A stretch of DNA of 64,000 bases from assembly GCF_007362475.1 (NCBI RefSeq), contig NZ_CP041687.1, positions 496,001 through 560,000 of the forward strand, given 5' to 3'. This DNA is from Chryseobacterium sp. SNU WT5. Its GTDB lineage: Bacteria; Bacteroidota; Bacteroidia; Flavobacteriales; Weeksellaceae. Every line of letters begins with the position of its first letter. The stretch's first letter is position 1. Under the pieces are notes generated by a model that had not been told where the DNA came from, ran no database searches, and was given only the letters and a program-made list of their open reading frames with translations. A program made the translations under genes and the position numbers. Positions 55,013 to 64,000 of this stretch are shown piece by piece.

Positions 55013-56437
55013 ATGAAAACTTGTATAGACTGTCAAGGACTTGGCAAAAAGAAGCGACGCATCAAAAAGAGTATTCGGCTTCGCTATCAAGTCGCTTTAG
55101 CTGAATTTGAAAAATCAAATGGGGAGATACCTCCGCCAATTCGTCCCGAAGCCCAATCATACACTTGCGAAAGCTGTTCGGGTTCCGGGTTAATTGCTTC
55201 TGAAAATTTTCCAGTTCCAAATACCGAAAACTATCCACACGTCGCCATAATTGGTGGCGGAATTGGTGGCGTCGCGCTTGCAGTTGCCTGTTTACATCGT
55301 GGAATTCCGTTTACGCTTTATGAACGCGATCGTAGTTTCGATGAAAGATCCCAAGGTTACGGACTAACGCTACAACAAGCCAGTAAAGCCATTGATGGAT
55401 TTGGAATTTTCAACTTGCAGAAAGGTGTTATTTCGACCCGACATCTGGTTCATACTCCAGAGGGAAAAGTCGTGGGAGAATGGGGAATGCGAAAATGGTT
55501 GGACACGGATGTAAAATCCACGCCGAAACGCACCAACGTTCATGTCGCTCGCCAAGCTTTACGTCAAGCGCTTCTCGATCAACTTGGTACAACCCAAGTT
55601 CAATGGGCACATCAATTGGTAGATTTTAAAGAGACTAGTGATGGTAAAATAGATCTCACTTTTCAAGTAAACGGAAAAACAAAAAATACCCGGGCAGATC
55701 TTTTGGTCGGAGCAGATGGAATAAGAAGTGCAGTCCGAAACTTATTAATTGGCGAAGAAGCTTCTCCTTTACGCTATTTAGGTTGCATTGTGATTTTAGG
55801 TATTTGTCCGCTCAGTGAATTAGCAGAGGTCGAAAGTTCTTTACTCGATTCCGCCACCGTTTTTCAAACCGCCAATGGCAATGAGCGGATCTACATAATG
55901 CCTTATGATTCCGACTCTGTTATGTGGCAATTGAGTTTCCCAATGACTGAAGCCGAAGCCAAAACATTGAGTGCAAAAGGACCACACGCTCTGAAAGAAG
56001 CAGCCATTCGACGTACGCCGTGGCACCAACCTATTCCTCGTATTTTAGCAACCACGAATGAAACTCAGATTTCAGGATACCCTGTGTACGACCGTGCTTT
56101 ACTCACCTCAGCATTATTAGAAAACGCGGGATCCATCTCTTTAATAGGTGATGCTGCACATCCCATGAGTCCCTTCAAAGGTCAGGGAGCCAACCAAGCA
56201 CTACTCGACGCTCTTTCACTCGCCCGTACTATTTCAAAAGGCTGCAAACCCTTATCTCATTGGAGGGAAAAGGGATTAAGGGAAACTGTTCTAAATAAAT
56301 TCGAAACGGAAATGCTAGCCCGAAGCGCTACCAAAGTCGAAGATTCAGCCGCAGCAGCAGAATTCCTTCATTCGGAAATTGCCCTTTACGAGGGTAACGA
56401 ACCGCGCGGAAGGGTCTTAAAAAGAAAAGAATCTTAG
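55013..56437 (+). CDS. FAD-dependent monooxygenase with N-terminal DnaJ-type zinc motifs
   Basis: A 474-residue protein. Residues 1-65 hold two CxxCxGxG motifs (CIDCQGLG and CESCSGSG) like half of a DnaJ zinc finger. From residue 75 a PHBH-type FAD monooxygenase follows: AIIGGGIGGVALAVACLHRG (FAD dinucleotide motif), LLVGADGIRSAVR (DG motif) and SLIGDAAHPMSPFKGQGANQ (GD motif). The substrate is unknown; the fold includes aromatic hydroxylases and TetX-like enzymes. It stands alone. Confidence 0.85.
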   Translation: MKTCIDCQGLGKKKRRIKKSIRLRYQVALAEFEKSNGEIPPPIRPEAQSYTCESCSGSGLIASENFPVPNTENYPHVAIIGGGIGGVALAVACLHRGIPFTLYERDRSFDERSQGYGLTLQQASKAIDGFGIFNLQKGVISTRHLVHTPEGKVVGEWGMRKWLDTDVKSTPKRTNVHVARQALRQALLDQLGTTQVQWAHQLVDFKETSDGKIDLTFQVNGKTKNTRADLLVGADGIRSAVRNLLIGEEASPLRYLGCIVILGICPLSELAEVESSLLDSATVFQTANGNERIYIMPYDSDSVMWQLSFPMTEAEAKTLSAKGPHALKEAAIRRTPWHQPIPRILATTNETQISGYPVYDRALLTSALLENAGSISLIGDAAHPMSPFKGQGANQALLDALSLARTISKGCKPLSHWREKGLRETVLNKFETEMLARSATKVEDSAAAAEFLHSEIALYEGNEPRGRVLKRKES

Positions 56438-56777
56438 TAATCTTTGATCTGATTGAGCGCCTGTTTCCATTCTCTGTTTTTAAAACAAGGAACGAGTTTC
56501 GTTTGTTTAATAAAATAACAATAGAATGATCAATTATTGTTTTTCTAGCCCACGTTTAACAACTGCAAAAAAGGATTTCCACTGCGGCTGGTTCGCAGCA
56601 GATTATTCTTAAAAAATTGAGTTCCTAAATTAAATTTTCGTAAGAATTCCTAAGGATAATAATTCTATTTGTTAATCTGATGTTAAACTGTGTTCAAATT
56701 TTCATGATTGGCGTGGTATAAGCTATCTTTAAATAAGAGTAAAAACCTTACTTAAAAAATATTAAAAATAGAATAAT
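56438..56777. other. Gene-free region
   Basis: 340 bp, AT-rich. No hairpin terminator or gene found. A weak TATCTTTA box about 50 bp before the HPF-like gene may be its promoter. Confidence 0.4.
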
Positions 56778-57092
56778 ATGGAAATTTTAATCAATACCGA
56801 TCACAACGTTTCAGGAAGTGAAAAAATCAGATCTTATATGACCGCTGATCTAGAAACCTCTTTCGAAAGATTTAGTGATCATTTAACCAGGCTGGAAGTG
56901 AAGATCAGCGACGAAAATGCGGGTAAAGAAGGTGAAAATGATAAAAAATGTGTATTGGAAGCACGAATCAAAGGAATGCAGCCCTTAGTCGTAACCAGCC
57001 ACGGGAATTCTATCGATCAAGCCTTGTCTGAAGCGACTACTAAAATGAAAACCTCTCTGGATTCTACCATGGGAAAATTAAGAAGCTATTAG
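56778..57092 (+). CDS. HPF/RaiA-family ribosome-associated protein
   Basis: A 104-residue protein of the sigma-54-modulation/HPF fold: EILINTDHNVSGSEKIRSYM, then VLEARIKGMQPLVVTSHGNSIDQAL. It is a short HPF without the dimerising C-terminal domain. Such proteins bind the small subunit and silence ribosomes in stationary phase. Confidence 0.83.
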   Translation: MEILINTDHNVSGSEKIRSYMTADLETSFERFSDHLTRLEVKISDENAGKEGENDKKCVLEARIKGMQPLVVTSHGNSIDQALSEATTKMKTSLDSTMGKLRSY

Positions 57093-57196
57093 AATTTAAA
57101 ATAAAATGAAATTAGAATAAATGACGTGTTTATCGCCTTTTTAAGTGCCTCATAAATTCTCAGAATCTTAAATAATTATAAATTAGCATTTACAAA

Positions 57197-57227
57197 AAAG
57201 CACAATTTCTTGCGAAATTGTGCTTTA
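57197..57227. terminator. Bidirectional terminator
   Basis: The stem AAAGCACAATTTC / GAAATTGTGCTTT has a 4-nt loop and lies between convergent genes. Confidence 0.9.
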
Positions 57228-57248
57228 AAAATAAATTAAACTGGAAAA

Positions 57249-57695
57249 TTAATCTTCCATGGCTTCGCCATTTTTTCTGTAGATATAACTTCCGTAGATG
57301 TGTCTTCTTGCAAAACGACTTGGCGAATCTGCGTTGATCATTTTGATATATGTATTTCTGGGAACACCGATGTATTCATATTTTTTACCATTCAAATGCT
57401 GAACTTTCAAAATCGCTTTTTCATATTCAAAATCCTGAATATTCGATTTTGAGATGGTTTCGGTATATTCTTCTTTGTATTTTTCTTGTGTTTCAGGGTT
57501 AATGCTCACCAAAAAATGGTAGGCCTCAATCACTGTTTTACTTTTTTCTTCTGCTGCCAGCTTCCCTTCTTCGTCATTCACAAATTTATCAGGATGCGCA
57601 TCTTTCATCGTATTTCTGTAAATTGTTTTTAAATCTTTTAAAGTAGCGGTTTTATCAACGCCTAGAAGCTTTCTGTGCTCTCCAACTCTTTTCAT
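57249..57695 (-). CDS. J-domain protein with C-terminal KTSC domain
   Basis: A 148-residue protein. Residues 1-75 form a J domain with the HPD motif in MKDAHPDKF. Residues 105-148 (YEYIGVPRNTYIKMINADSP then GSYIYRK) are a KTSC domain. It probably recruits DnaK to an unknown client. The long leader (about 100 bp from TAATTTTG at 57803-57796) may carry regulation. Confidence 0.8.
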   Translation of the reverse strand: MKRVGEHRKLLGVDKTATLKDLKTIYRNTMKDAHPDKFVNDEEGKLAAEEKSKTVIEAYHFLVSINPETQEKYKEEYTETISKSNIQDFEYEKAILKVQHLNGKKYEYIGVPRNTYIKMINADSPSRFARRHIYGSYIYRKNGEAMED

Positions 57696-57999
57696 ATGTA
57701 AATATTTACCGAATTTATAATATCATTTACAATCGTGTTTTTAAATCTATTGAGAATGAATTGCGACTGCACTTACAGATATTTATTTCGGGGTGCAAAA
57801 TTAAGTAATTAATTTTAAATATTACTATACTAAGACTGCTGATTTTGAAGAACTTAATCAATAGAATATCAGCATCATAATTTAAAGAATACCGTTGATT
57901 TTCAGATGTTTTAAAAAATGGTAAAAGAAAAATATATTCAATTGACAGTAATCAATACAATTTCTGTCAATTTCTCTGTTGTAAAACCTTTATTTCTAC
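57696..57999. other. Intergenic region with a -7 box and a weak terminator
   Basis: 304 bp without a gene. The box TAATTTTG on the minus strand (57803-57796) likely serves the J-domain gene. AATTGACAG (57940-57948) pairs with CTGTCAATT (57964-57972), a possible terminator for the MscS gene. Confidence 0.45.
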
Positions 58000-58923
58000 C
58001 TACCTCATTACTCCTTCCGGAAACTTAACTTTGTCTGGCGACCCGTTCAGTTTGGGCAAGGCATATTTTAAAATTCTGTTTCTTCTTCCCGTCGTATCGG
58101 TAGGTTCTACAGGATAAGAAATCACGGCTTCCATCCAGGCATATGCGTTATTTCGGAAATATACCGCTGGCTTCCACTTCTTGTGTCTCTGCAAGTCAAT
58201 CGTAGGATATTTTTCTTTGAAATCTCGTTCTACAGCTTCTAACAAGCAATCTTCTACCAACTGTAAATCACTGGAATACGCAATTTGAAGAGCAGTTTCA
58301 TTCCAAATAAAAGGAACTTGTGGACCTGAATAATTGATAATCTCTTCACGTAAAATTAAACTATTGGGAAAGCGAATGGTTCTTCCACTGCGTCGGTCAT
58401 TGCCCAAATAATCTCCACTGCATTCTAAAATTGAAGTATCTAAATAGTTGATCTCTACTACATCTCCACGAAATCCTTTTATCTGAATTCGATCACCTAC
58501 TAAATAAGAACGTCGTAAAATCAAATAAATCCAGGCGATAAAAGAAGAAATAGGAGCCTGTAAAGCAAAACCTAAAACCAATGAAATCAAACCAAAACTT
58601 ACAGCGGCAGCGTACAAATTTTGAAACAAAAAAGAAGCAGCGACAATGAGGCTAAAAACTAAAGCAAGGAATTTTACAATTCGTAAAAGATTGTAGCGAT
58701 CACCTTCTAAATGGTTCTGACTGTAAATGAGTTGCTCAATAAACTTACTAATCAGAAAAATAACAGAGATCAAAAATAAACTCAAACTCAACTTTCTGAT
58801 GAAAGGAATATATTCTCCCCAAGAAATGAAAATAGGTAAATTAACAAGGTAATAAATAGCGATAAGCGCTACGGCAATAGATGCATAAATGATGATCCAT
58901 TTTTTGTTATTCTGTTTGTCCAT
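58000..58923 (-). CDS. MscS-type mechanosensitive channel
   Basis: A 307-residue membrane protein with four N-terminal segments and the pore helix region AAAVSFGLISLVLGFALQAP, followed by the MscS beta domain (YLVGDRIQIKGFRGDVVEI, IRFPNSLILREEIINYS) and a cytoplasmic tail. It should release solutes under hypo-osmotic shock. Confidence 0.87.
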   Translation of the reverse strand: MDKQNNKKWIIIYASIAVALIAIYYLVNLPIFISWGEYIPFIRKLSLSLFLISVIFLISKFIEQLIYSQNHLEGDRYNLLRIVKFLALVFSLIVAASFLFQNLYAAAVSFGLISLVLGFALQAPISSFIAWIYLILRRSYLVGDRIQIKGFRGDVVEINYLDTSILECSGDYLGNDRRSGRTIRFPNSLILREEIINYSGPQVPFIWNETALQIAYSSDLQLVEDCLLEAVERDFKEKYPTIDLQRHKKWKPAVYFRNNAYAWMEAVISYPVEPTDTTGRRNRILKYALPKLNGSPDKVKFPEGVMR

Positions 58924-59096
58924 AAAGTGATAATTCAGATTTAAATCAGCTCAAAAACATGTTTAAAATTATTTGAGGAAATAAAGGTAAAAAATTATTA
59001 AACAAAAATTGTACAATGAATAACTAGGCCAAAGATATAATTATTAAATCTTCGATAACCCCACTTTCCTATCTCTCGATTTCCCTCAAAATTCTT

Positions 59097-59104
59097 ACCT
59101 TTGC
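59097..59104 (+). promoter_or_regulatory. -7 box TACCTTTG of tyrS
   Basis: It matches TAnnTTTG and ends 21 bp before the tyrS ATG. Confidence 0.55.
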
Positions 59105-59125
59105 CTCTTAAAAATTAGCAAGAAA

Positions 59126-60421
59126 ATGAACGCTTTTATTGAAGAACTGAAATGGCGCAGCTTGTTTGCCGACATGATGCCTGGAACCGAAGATCAACTG
59201 AATAAGGAAATGACCACCGCCTATATCGGCTTCGATCCCACAGCAGATTCGTTGCATATTGGGAGTTTAATTCCGATTAAAGTATTAGCGCATTTTCAAC
59301 AACACGGCCATAAACCCATCGCTTTGGTCGGCGGTGCGACGGGTATGATTGGAGATCCTTCTGGAAAATCCAATGAACGTAATGCTTTGGACGAAGAAAC
59401 GCTGAACCACTATGTAAGTTGTTTAAAAGCTCAGTTGTCTAAATTTTTAAATTTCGAGGGGTCTGAAACCAACAATGCCGAATTAGTGAACAATTACGAC
59501 TGGATGAAAGAAATTTCTTTTTTGGAATTCATTCGCGATATCGGGAAGAACATTACCGTCAATTATATGATGGCCAAAGAGTCTGTAAAAAAAAGAATTA
59601 CGGGCGAAGGTGGTGCAGAAGGAATGAGCTTCACCGAATTCTCTTACCAGTTATTACAAGGGTACGATTTCCTGCATTTATACAAAGAAAAAAACGTAAG
59701 ACTCCAAATGGGTGGCTCTGATCAATGGGGAAATATCACCACTGGCACAGAATTGATCCGTCGTAAAGTTCAGGGAGAAGCTTTTGCTTTGACCGTTCCC
59801 TTAATTACCAAAGCCGACGGTTCCAAATTTGGAAAATCAGAAGCTGGTGAAAATTATTGGCTGGATCCCAAGAGAACTTCACCGTATAAATTTTATCAAT
59901 TTTGGTTGAATGCGACTGATGATGATGCAGAACGATTTATTAAATTCTATACTTTCTTAAGCAAAGAAGAAATAGAAGCTTTAATCGATGATCACAAAAC
60001 TGCACCCCACGAAAGAAAATTACAGAAAAAACTGGCGGAAGAAGTAACGGTTTGGGTTCACAATCGCGAAGAATATGAGAAAGCAGTAAAAGCATCTGAA
60101 ATATTATTCGGTCGTTCAACCGCTGAAGATCTCGTGAAGCTGGATGAAGCTACCTTCTTGGAAGTTTTCGAAGGAGTTCCGCAAACAGAAATTTCTAAAA
60201 ACGAAGTTGTCGGAAGCAATGTGATTGATTTAATTTCTGAAAAATCAGGATTCTTAAAATCTAAAGGTGAAGCGAAAAGAGAAGTGACAAGTAATGCAAT
60301 TTCTATTAACAAGGAAAAAATTACCGAAACATTTGCAGTTACAGAAAAAGACCTCATCGACGGGAAATTTTTGTTATTACAAAAAGGAAAAAAGAATTAT
60401 TTCATCGTAAAAGCAGTATAA
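59126..60421 (+). CDS. tyrS: Tyrosyl-tRNA synthetase
   Basis: A 431-residue class I synthetase of the TyrRS type. The HIGH-like motif is [10 protein letters not shown], the KMSKS-like motif is KFGKS, and [10 protein letters not shown] and [11 protein letters not shown] mark the tyrosine site; an S4 domain ends the protein ([14 protein letters not shown]). It charges tRNA-Tyr. Confidence 0.97.
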   Translation: MNAFIEELKWRSLFADMMPGTEDQLNKEMTTAYIGFDPTADSLHIGSLIPIKVLAHFQQHGHKPIALVGGATGMIGDPSGKSNERNALDEETLNHYVSCLKAQLSKFLNFEGSETNNAELVNNYDWMKEISFLEFIRDIGKNITVNYMMAKESVKKRITGEGGAEGMSFTEFSYQLLQGYDFLHLYKEKNVRLQMGGSDQWGNITTGTELIRRKVQGEAFALTVPLITKADGSKFGKSEAGENYWLDPKRTSPYKFYQFWLNATDDDAERFIKFYTFLSKEEIEALIDDHKTAPHERKLQKKLAEEVTVWVHNREEYEKAVKASEILFGRSTAEDLVKLDEATFLEVFEGVPQTEISKNEVVGSNVIDLISEKSGFLKSKGEAKREVTSNAISINKEKITETFAVTEKDLIDGKFLLLQKGKKNYFIVKAV

Positions 60422-60454
60422 TTAAAACCAAGTAACAATTAACATAAGATTGTG

Positions 60455-60480
60455 AGAGCCGGATGATTTCCGGCTTTCTT
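60455..60480 (+). terminator. Terminator of tyrS
   Basis: The stem AGCCGGA / TTCCGGCT is followed by a T-rich stretch. Confidence 0.8.
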
Positions 60481-60497
60481 ATTTAATGTTTTCATCG

Positions 60498-60505
60498 TAT
60501 CTTTG
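60498..60505 (+). promoter_or_regulatory. -7 box TATCTTTG of the desaturase gene
   Basis: It ends 17 bp before the ATG at 60523, which excludes the earlier frame at 60486. Confidence 0.6.
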
Positions 60506-60522
60506 TACCCTAATATTATACT

Positions 60523-61275
60523 ATGGTTATCATCCTATTTATCGTAGTCCTGTGGTATTCAGGACTTTTTTTTCAGACTTTTTTCCTGCACCGCTACGCA
60601 GCTCATCAATCTTTCAAAATGTCAAAATTTGGAGAGAAATTGTGCTATGTTTTAACTTGGGTAACGCAAGGTTCTAATTATCTTTCTGCTTATGGATATG
60701 GCGTTATGCACAGAATGCACCACGCTTATGCTGATACCGAAAAAGATCCGCATTCCCCAAAATACGACGACAATTTATTTACGATGATGTGGAGAACTAA
60801 GAAAATATATGCCAACATCAACAGTCAGAAAGCAATTATAGAAGAAAAATTTACCAAAAACGTTCCTCAGTGGGCCACGTTCGATAAGTTCGCCAGCTCT
60901 TGGGGTTCTCGATTAGCATGGGGAATTGCTTATACTGTATTTTTCTATTTCTTCGCAACTGCTTGGTGGCAGTGGCTTTTGTTGCCTGTTGCTTACATGA
61001 TGGCGCCTATTCACGGTGTGATTATCAACTGGTTTGCACACATTTATGGTTATACCAATTTCAAAGTTTCTGATACTTCTAAAAACCTGTTGCGTTTCGA
61101 TTGGTTAATGATGGGTGAAGCCTATCATAACAATCACCACAAACATGGCGGAAGAGCCAACTTCGGCGGCGTAAGATGGCATGAAATGGATGTGACTTAT
61201 CAGATCATGATTTTGCTGGACAAAATGAAACTGATCAAGCTAAATCCAGTAACTGTTGTAAAAAGAGAGCATTAA
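60523..61275 (+). CDS. Acyl-CoA/acyl-lipid desaturase
   Basis: A 250-residue membrane di-iron desaturase. Three histidine boxes are visible: HRYAAH, HRMHHAYAD and HNNHHKH. Hydrophobic segments flank them. It likely introduces a double bond (delta-9 type) into membrane fatty acids. A terminator follows. Confidence 0.88.
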   Translation: MVIILFIVVLWYSGLFFQTFFLHRYAAHQSFKMSKFGEKLCYVLTWVTQGSNYLSAYGYGVMHRMHHAYADTEKDPHSPKYDDNLFTMMWRTKKIYANINSQKAIIEEKFTKNVPQWATFDKFASSWGSRLAWGIAYTVFFYFFATAWWQWLLLPVAYMMAPIHGVIINWFAHIYGYTNFKVSDTSKNLLRFDWLMMGEAYHNNHHKHGGRANFGGVRWHEMDVTYQIMILLDKMKLIKLNPVTVVKREH

Positions 61276-61280
61276 AAAGT

Positions 61281-61309
61281 AAAAACCGAGTTTTAAAATC
61301 GGTTTTTTT
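61281..61309 (+). terminator. Terminator of the desaturase gene
   Basis: The stem AAAAACCGA / TCGGTTTTT is followed by T. Confidence 0.85.
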
Positions 61310-61331
61310 GTGCTAACTACATAGGTATACT

Positions 61332-62099
61332 TTAACTGGGAATTTGAATCTCCGGTTGTAGTTGGTGTACAAATTCAATAAGGAATGGAAATTCCCTTAT
61401 CTCTTTATCCACCATAAACCCATTGTAAGTAGTAACGTCCAGATCAATCTCACGCGGTGCATTTTTATTTGAAGTTCTTACTCTCCCTAATAAGGCTTCA
61501 ATCTGTTTTAAATGCATCTTTACTTCTGATAAACTTTTTTTTGTGTTCAGCAGAACGGCACCATTGAGAAATTCTGGCTGGTCTTCAAATTTTAATGGTT
61601 TTGTTTTAATGAAAGCAGAACGATGCATGATAAATCCTATTTGTTGCAGGAGCGTTAACGCTTTGTTAAAATTTTCCTCTGAATTTATATTAGAACCCAA
61701 AGCTATAATTGCAGTATTATAACGGTCTCTACCATCAATCTGCACCATCACATTATCCGCAAAACGTAGAGCATGAGGTTTTTCAACTTGTACCTTAATA
61801 TTTTGAAGTTGTGCACCGACAGATTGGATATGGTCGTAAATTTTCTCTGCCATAGATTCTATGAGATGAAAGCTTTTATGATCTACCAAATCAATAATCC
61901 CTTTCGTAATATTTTTATAATCTACGGCATTTTCCACATGGTCCGTTTGGGACGCTAAGGAAGTATCATATTTAAAAGAAAATGAAATAATGACATCCTG
62001 TAACTTTTCGGTTTCCCAATCGATAAAACCTATAAATGCTCTCAGACGTAAATTTTCTACTCGGACTATGGATAATTTTGGATTATAATTTGACCCCAT
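61332..62099 (-). CDS. Fused dihydroneopterin aldolase and HPPK (FolB-FolK)
   Basis: A 255-residue two-domain folate enzyme. Residues 10-125 are dihydroneopterin aldolase (VRVENLRLRAFIGFIDWE, HLIESMAEKIYD). Residues 128-255 are 6-hydroxymethyl-dihydropterin pyrophosphokinase (TAIIALGSNINSEENF, EALLGRVR, and APREIDLDVTTYNG). They perform consecutive steps, so the fusion makes sense. It follows a FolM-like gene on the same strand. Confidence 0.9.
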   Translation of the reverse strand: MGSNYNPKLSIVRVENLRLRAFIGFIDWETEKLQDVIISFSFKYDTSLASQTDHVENAVDYKNITKGIIDLVDHKSFHLIESMAEKIYDHIQSVGAQLQNIKVQVEKPHALRFADNVMVQIDGRDRYNTAIIALGSNINSEENFNKALTLLQQIGFIMHRSAFIKTKPLKFEDQPEFLNGAVLLNTKKSLSEVKMHLKQIEALLGRVRTSNKNAPREIDLDVTTYNGFMVDKEIREFPFLIEFVHQLQPEIQIPS

Positions 62100-62243
62100 A
62101 TTTTTCTGAATTTAATTATGATTACCTGCTTCTTTACTGAAATTACTAATTAACCAAAAAGATCGCAAACATTTTTAACTATTGGTTATCATTATGATTG
62201 CACTGGTTTCAATTGGCAATAGCTACCTTAAAAAAAGTGCATT

Positions 62244-62972
62244 TTAAACAAGATGTTCTCCACCATCAATATATAGAATTTGTCCGGTAAAAAACTGACT
62301 GTCCAAAATAAACTGGACTGCTTTCAAAATTTCCTCTAAATTACCTATCGTTTTCAGTGGGATATCCTTTGCTAAATTTAAAAGGTAACTTTCATCTTTA
62401 CCTTCCGGTGGTAGAATTAATCCTGGAGCAATTCCATTTACCCGAATATGTGGTGCCAGTTCTACCGCAGAAATTTTGGTGAAATCTTTTAGTAATTTTT
62501 TGCTCAAAATATAATCCAGATGGACCGTGCTGTTTTTAGCAACTTTGGTATCAACAAAGTTAATGACATTTCCTTTACCGAAGACCTTTGCGAAAGCTTT
62601 GGTAAGAAGATAAGGGATTTTAAAATTAATCGTCATTTCTTTATCCAAAAGATCACTGCCCTCTTCTTTAAAACTGGATTTAATAAAATCAGACGCACAA
62701 TTCACCAAAACATCAACCTTTATTTTCTTTTTTTTTAAATCTTGGAGAATTTGATCAAAATTATTTTCTTTCAAAAAATTAATTTGAAGCAATTCTACCT
62801 TAAGACCACTATAAATTGATTCAATTTCATCTTTTAGTTTTTCGGCTTTTTCTCTCGATGAATTATAATGTAAGACTAAATTATAATCTTGTTTGGCTAA
62901 ATGTACAGCGACCGCTTTCCCGATTCTGTCGGCACTTCCCGTTACTAAAGCATAATTTTTCATATTTATCAT
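62244..62972 (-). CDS. SDR oxidoreductase, pteridine reductase (FolM)-like
   Basis: A 242-residue short-chain dehydrogenase. ALVTGSADRIGKAVAVHLA is the nucleotide-binding start; the ADRIG variant of TGxxxGIG and the HYNSS that follows are typical of pteridine reductases. The catalytic pair is in DYILSKKLL (Tyr and Lys). It probably reduces dihydropterin or dihydrofolate, in keeping with the adjacent FolB-FolK fusion. MKNYALVTG (three codons in) may be the real start. Confidence 0.8.
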   Translation of the reverse strand: MINMKNYALVTGSADRIGKAVAVHLAKQDYNLVLHYNSSREKAEKLKDEIESIYSGLKVELLQINFLKENNFDQILQDLKKKKIKVDVLVNCASDFIKSSFKEEGSDLLDKEMTINFKIPYLLTKAFAKVFGKGNVINFVDTKVAKNSTVHLDYILSKKLLKDFTKISAVELAPHIRVNGIAPGLILPPEGKDESYLLNLAKDIPLKTIGNLEEILKAVQFILDSQFFTGQILYIDGGEHLV

Positions 62973-63038
62973 GGACTACATCATGCTCAAGCTAATAACT
63001 TCGATCAAGCATAATAAATTGATTACTTAAAATAGGTT

Positions 63039-63704
63039 TTAAAAACCTTCTTTTACTATAAATTCTTCTGTTATTCCTAATGCTTTCAATTGCTCTTCAA
63101 CCGCTTTCATCATGGGCGGAGGACCGCAGAGATAATAATATTTTAATTGCTTTTCGGAATACTTTTTAATTAATTCCGAAGAAATATATCCGTATTCGTA
63201 TCCTTCTATCTTTTCTTTTGATAATACATTGATGAAATTCTTGCCTAGCAGCTCGTGATAATGATCTTCTAAAATAATATCTGCTTTTTCTTTATTTGCA
63301 AAGATGAGTTTGTTCCCATCAATTTGATTTTGTTTTTCTAACTTTTTCAAGATGGCAATAAATGGTGTAATTCCTGCGCCACCCGCAATAAAAATCCCTG
63401 GTCCTTTAAAATAGATATCTCCGAAAGGACTATAAATAAGAACCTCATCTCCGGGTTTCGCAGAAAGCAACTCATTGGTCATCCCCTGATGTTCAGGATA
63501 CGTTTTAATAGTAAATTCTATATCTTCTTCTGGCAAAGAAGTAAAAGTAAAGCAATTCTTCTTCTCGCTCCAATCTGGTTTATTAAGGCCAATGTCTACG
63601 GCCTGCCCGGGCATGTAAGTTAAACCTTGCGGCTTTTCAAGAACAACACAAAGAACATCATGCGTAAGATGCTCAATCGATTTAATTTTAGTGATTTGCG
63701 ACAT
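63039..63704 (-). CDS. Flavodoxin/ferredoxin reductase-like FAD oxidoreductase
   Basis: A 221-residue protein of the FNR superfamily: MPGQAVDIGLNKP (FAD-binding RxYS variant region), FIAGGAGITPFIAILKKL (NAD phosphate loop) and YYLCGPPPMMKAVEEQL. It has no iron-sulfur domain, so it transfers electrons from NAD(P)H to an unknown partner. Confidence 0.85.
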   Translation of the reverse strand: MSQITKIKSIEHLTHDVLCVVLEKPQGLTYMPGQAVDIGLNKPDWSEKKNCFTFTSLPEEDIEFTIKTYPEHQGMTNELLSAKPGDEVLIYSPFGDIYFKGPGIFIAGGAGITPFIAILKKLEKQNQIDGNKLIFANKEKADIILEDHYHELLGKNFINVLSKEKIEGYEYGYISSELIKKYSEKQLKYYYLCGPPPMMKAVEEQLKALGITEEFIVKEGF

Positions 63705-63818
63705 GGCTACTTATTTAGGATTATAAATATACGATAAAAGAAGGGGGTTTTCTAAAACTTCGGGTACAATTTGGGTTTCTCAGCAGGATTGAATTCTGCT
63801 ATTATTATCGTAATTGAT

Positions 63819-63826
63819 TATCTTTG
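63819..63826 (+). promoter_or_regulatory. -7 box TATCTTTG of the last gene
   Basis: It ends 5 nt before the ATG at 63831, the same spacing as at gldD. Confidence 0.5.
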
Positions 63827-63830
63827 CTTC

Positions 63831-64000
63831 ATGGATTTACAATACCTCGTACGCGAACCTCAAAATATTACTTCAAAAACACCCTTACTAATTTTATTGC
63901 ACGGGTATGGCAGTAATGAGGAAGATCTTTTCAGTTTTGAACCTACTTTGCCTGAAGACTGGTTAATAGTAAGCTTTAGAGCGCCCTTAAAAAGCGATTA
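63831..64000 (+). CDS. Alpha/beta hydrolase (carboxylesterase/phospholipase type), 5' part
   Basis: Only 56 codons are inside the window. LLILLHGYGSNEEDLFSF is the HG oxyanion motif of the carboxylesterase/phospholipase (YpfH/EstB-like) family; VSFRAPLKSDY is consistent. The gene runs off the window end. Confidence 0.75.
   Translation, partial: MDLQYLVREPQNITSKTPLLILLHGYGSNEEDLFSFEPTLPEDWLIVSFRAPLKSD

Overview
The window looks like the chromosome of a Flavobacteriia member of Bacteroidota, most likely the Chryseobacterium/Kaistella group (Weeksellaceae). The evidence is the low G+C content, a gldD gliding lipoprotein gene next to mutY, repeated promoters with the Bacteroidota -7 box TAnnTTTG, the near absence of Shine-Dalgarno sequences, and the family-level gene content. 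No tRNA, rRNA or CRISPR array was seen.

Left chromosomal part (1-11.3 kb): the 3' end of pnp, a glutaryl-CoA-dehydrogenase-like acyl-CoA dehydrogenase, a large SF1 helicase with a nuclease-like C-terminus coupled to a HopJ-family gene, a tyrosine phenol-lyase/tryptophanase family gene whose specificity residues favour tyrosine, a nitronate monooxygenase and a YceI protein.

Accessory part (about 11.76-27.73 kb): this is the unusual region. Nearly every gene lies on the minus strand as a separate cassette. Cassettes are separated by 60-135 bp imperfect palindromes of several families; family A has four copies, family B four copies, and C, D, G, H and I are single. Each gene cassette is bounded by its own 13-17 bp inverted repeat that starts with GTT and ends with AAC. 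In all eight gene cassettes position 11 of that repeat is a G on the left and a T on the right, a G.T wobble if the plus strand folds. The layout resembles an integron cassette array without an integrase (CALIN), but the core boxes do not fit GTTRRRY, so it may be a divergent or different cassette system. Cassette contents are a C-M-M-R restriction-modification system, small secreted or lipoprotein-type unknowns, and a gene-less 172 bp mini-cassette in four copies. Three kinds of mobile DNA are found in it: an IS110 element inserted exactly at a cassette junction, whose 5' non-coding region carries a bridge-RNA-like layout with a 12-nt guide identical to its target; a group II intron splitting a GTT core; and an IS91-type HUH transposase with a tyrosine recombinase. 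A decayed IS110 fragment abuts another GTT core at the left edge.

Right chromosomal part (28-64 kb): two PpiC/SurA-type foldases, a PfkB kinase, gldD and mutY; divergently HU, a 29-aa basic protein and RNase G; an esterase, GNAT, DUF3781 and Gfo/Idh/MocA genes; a MoxR-type AAA+/VWA pair; a CMD/AhpD-like protein; a group II PLP decarboxylase; a four-gene metal ABC importer whose two permeases each end in a winged-helix-like domain; a split YeeE/YedE pair; an active/inactive M16 peptidase pair; an FAD monooxygenase with DnaJ-type CxxCxGxG motifs; HPF-like, J-domain/KTSC and MscS genes; tyrS; a fatty acid desaturase; a FolB-FolK fusion next to a FolM-like reductase; a flavodoxin-reductase-like gene; and the start of an alpha/beta hydrolase cut by the window end.
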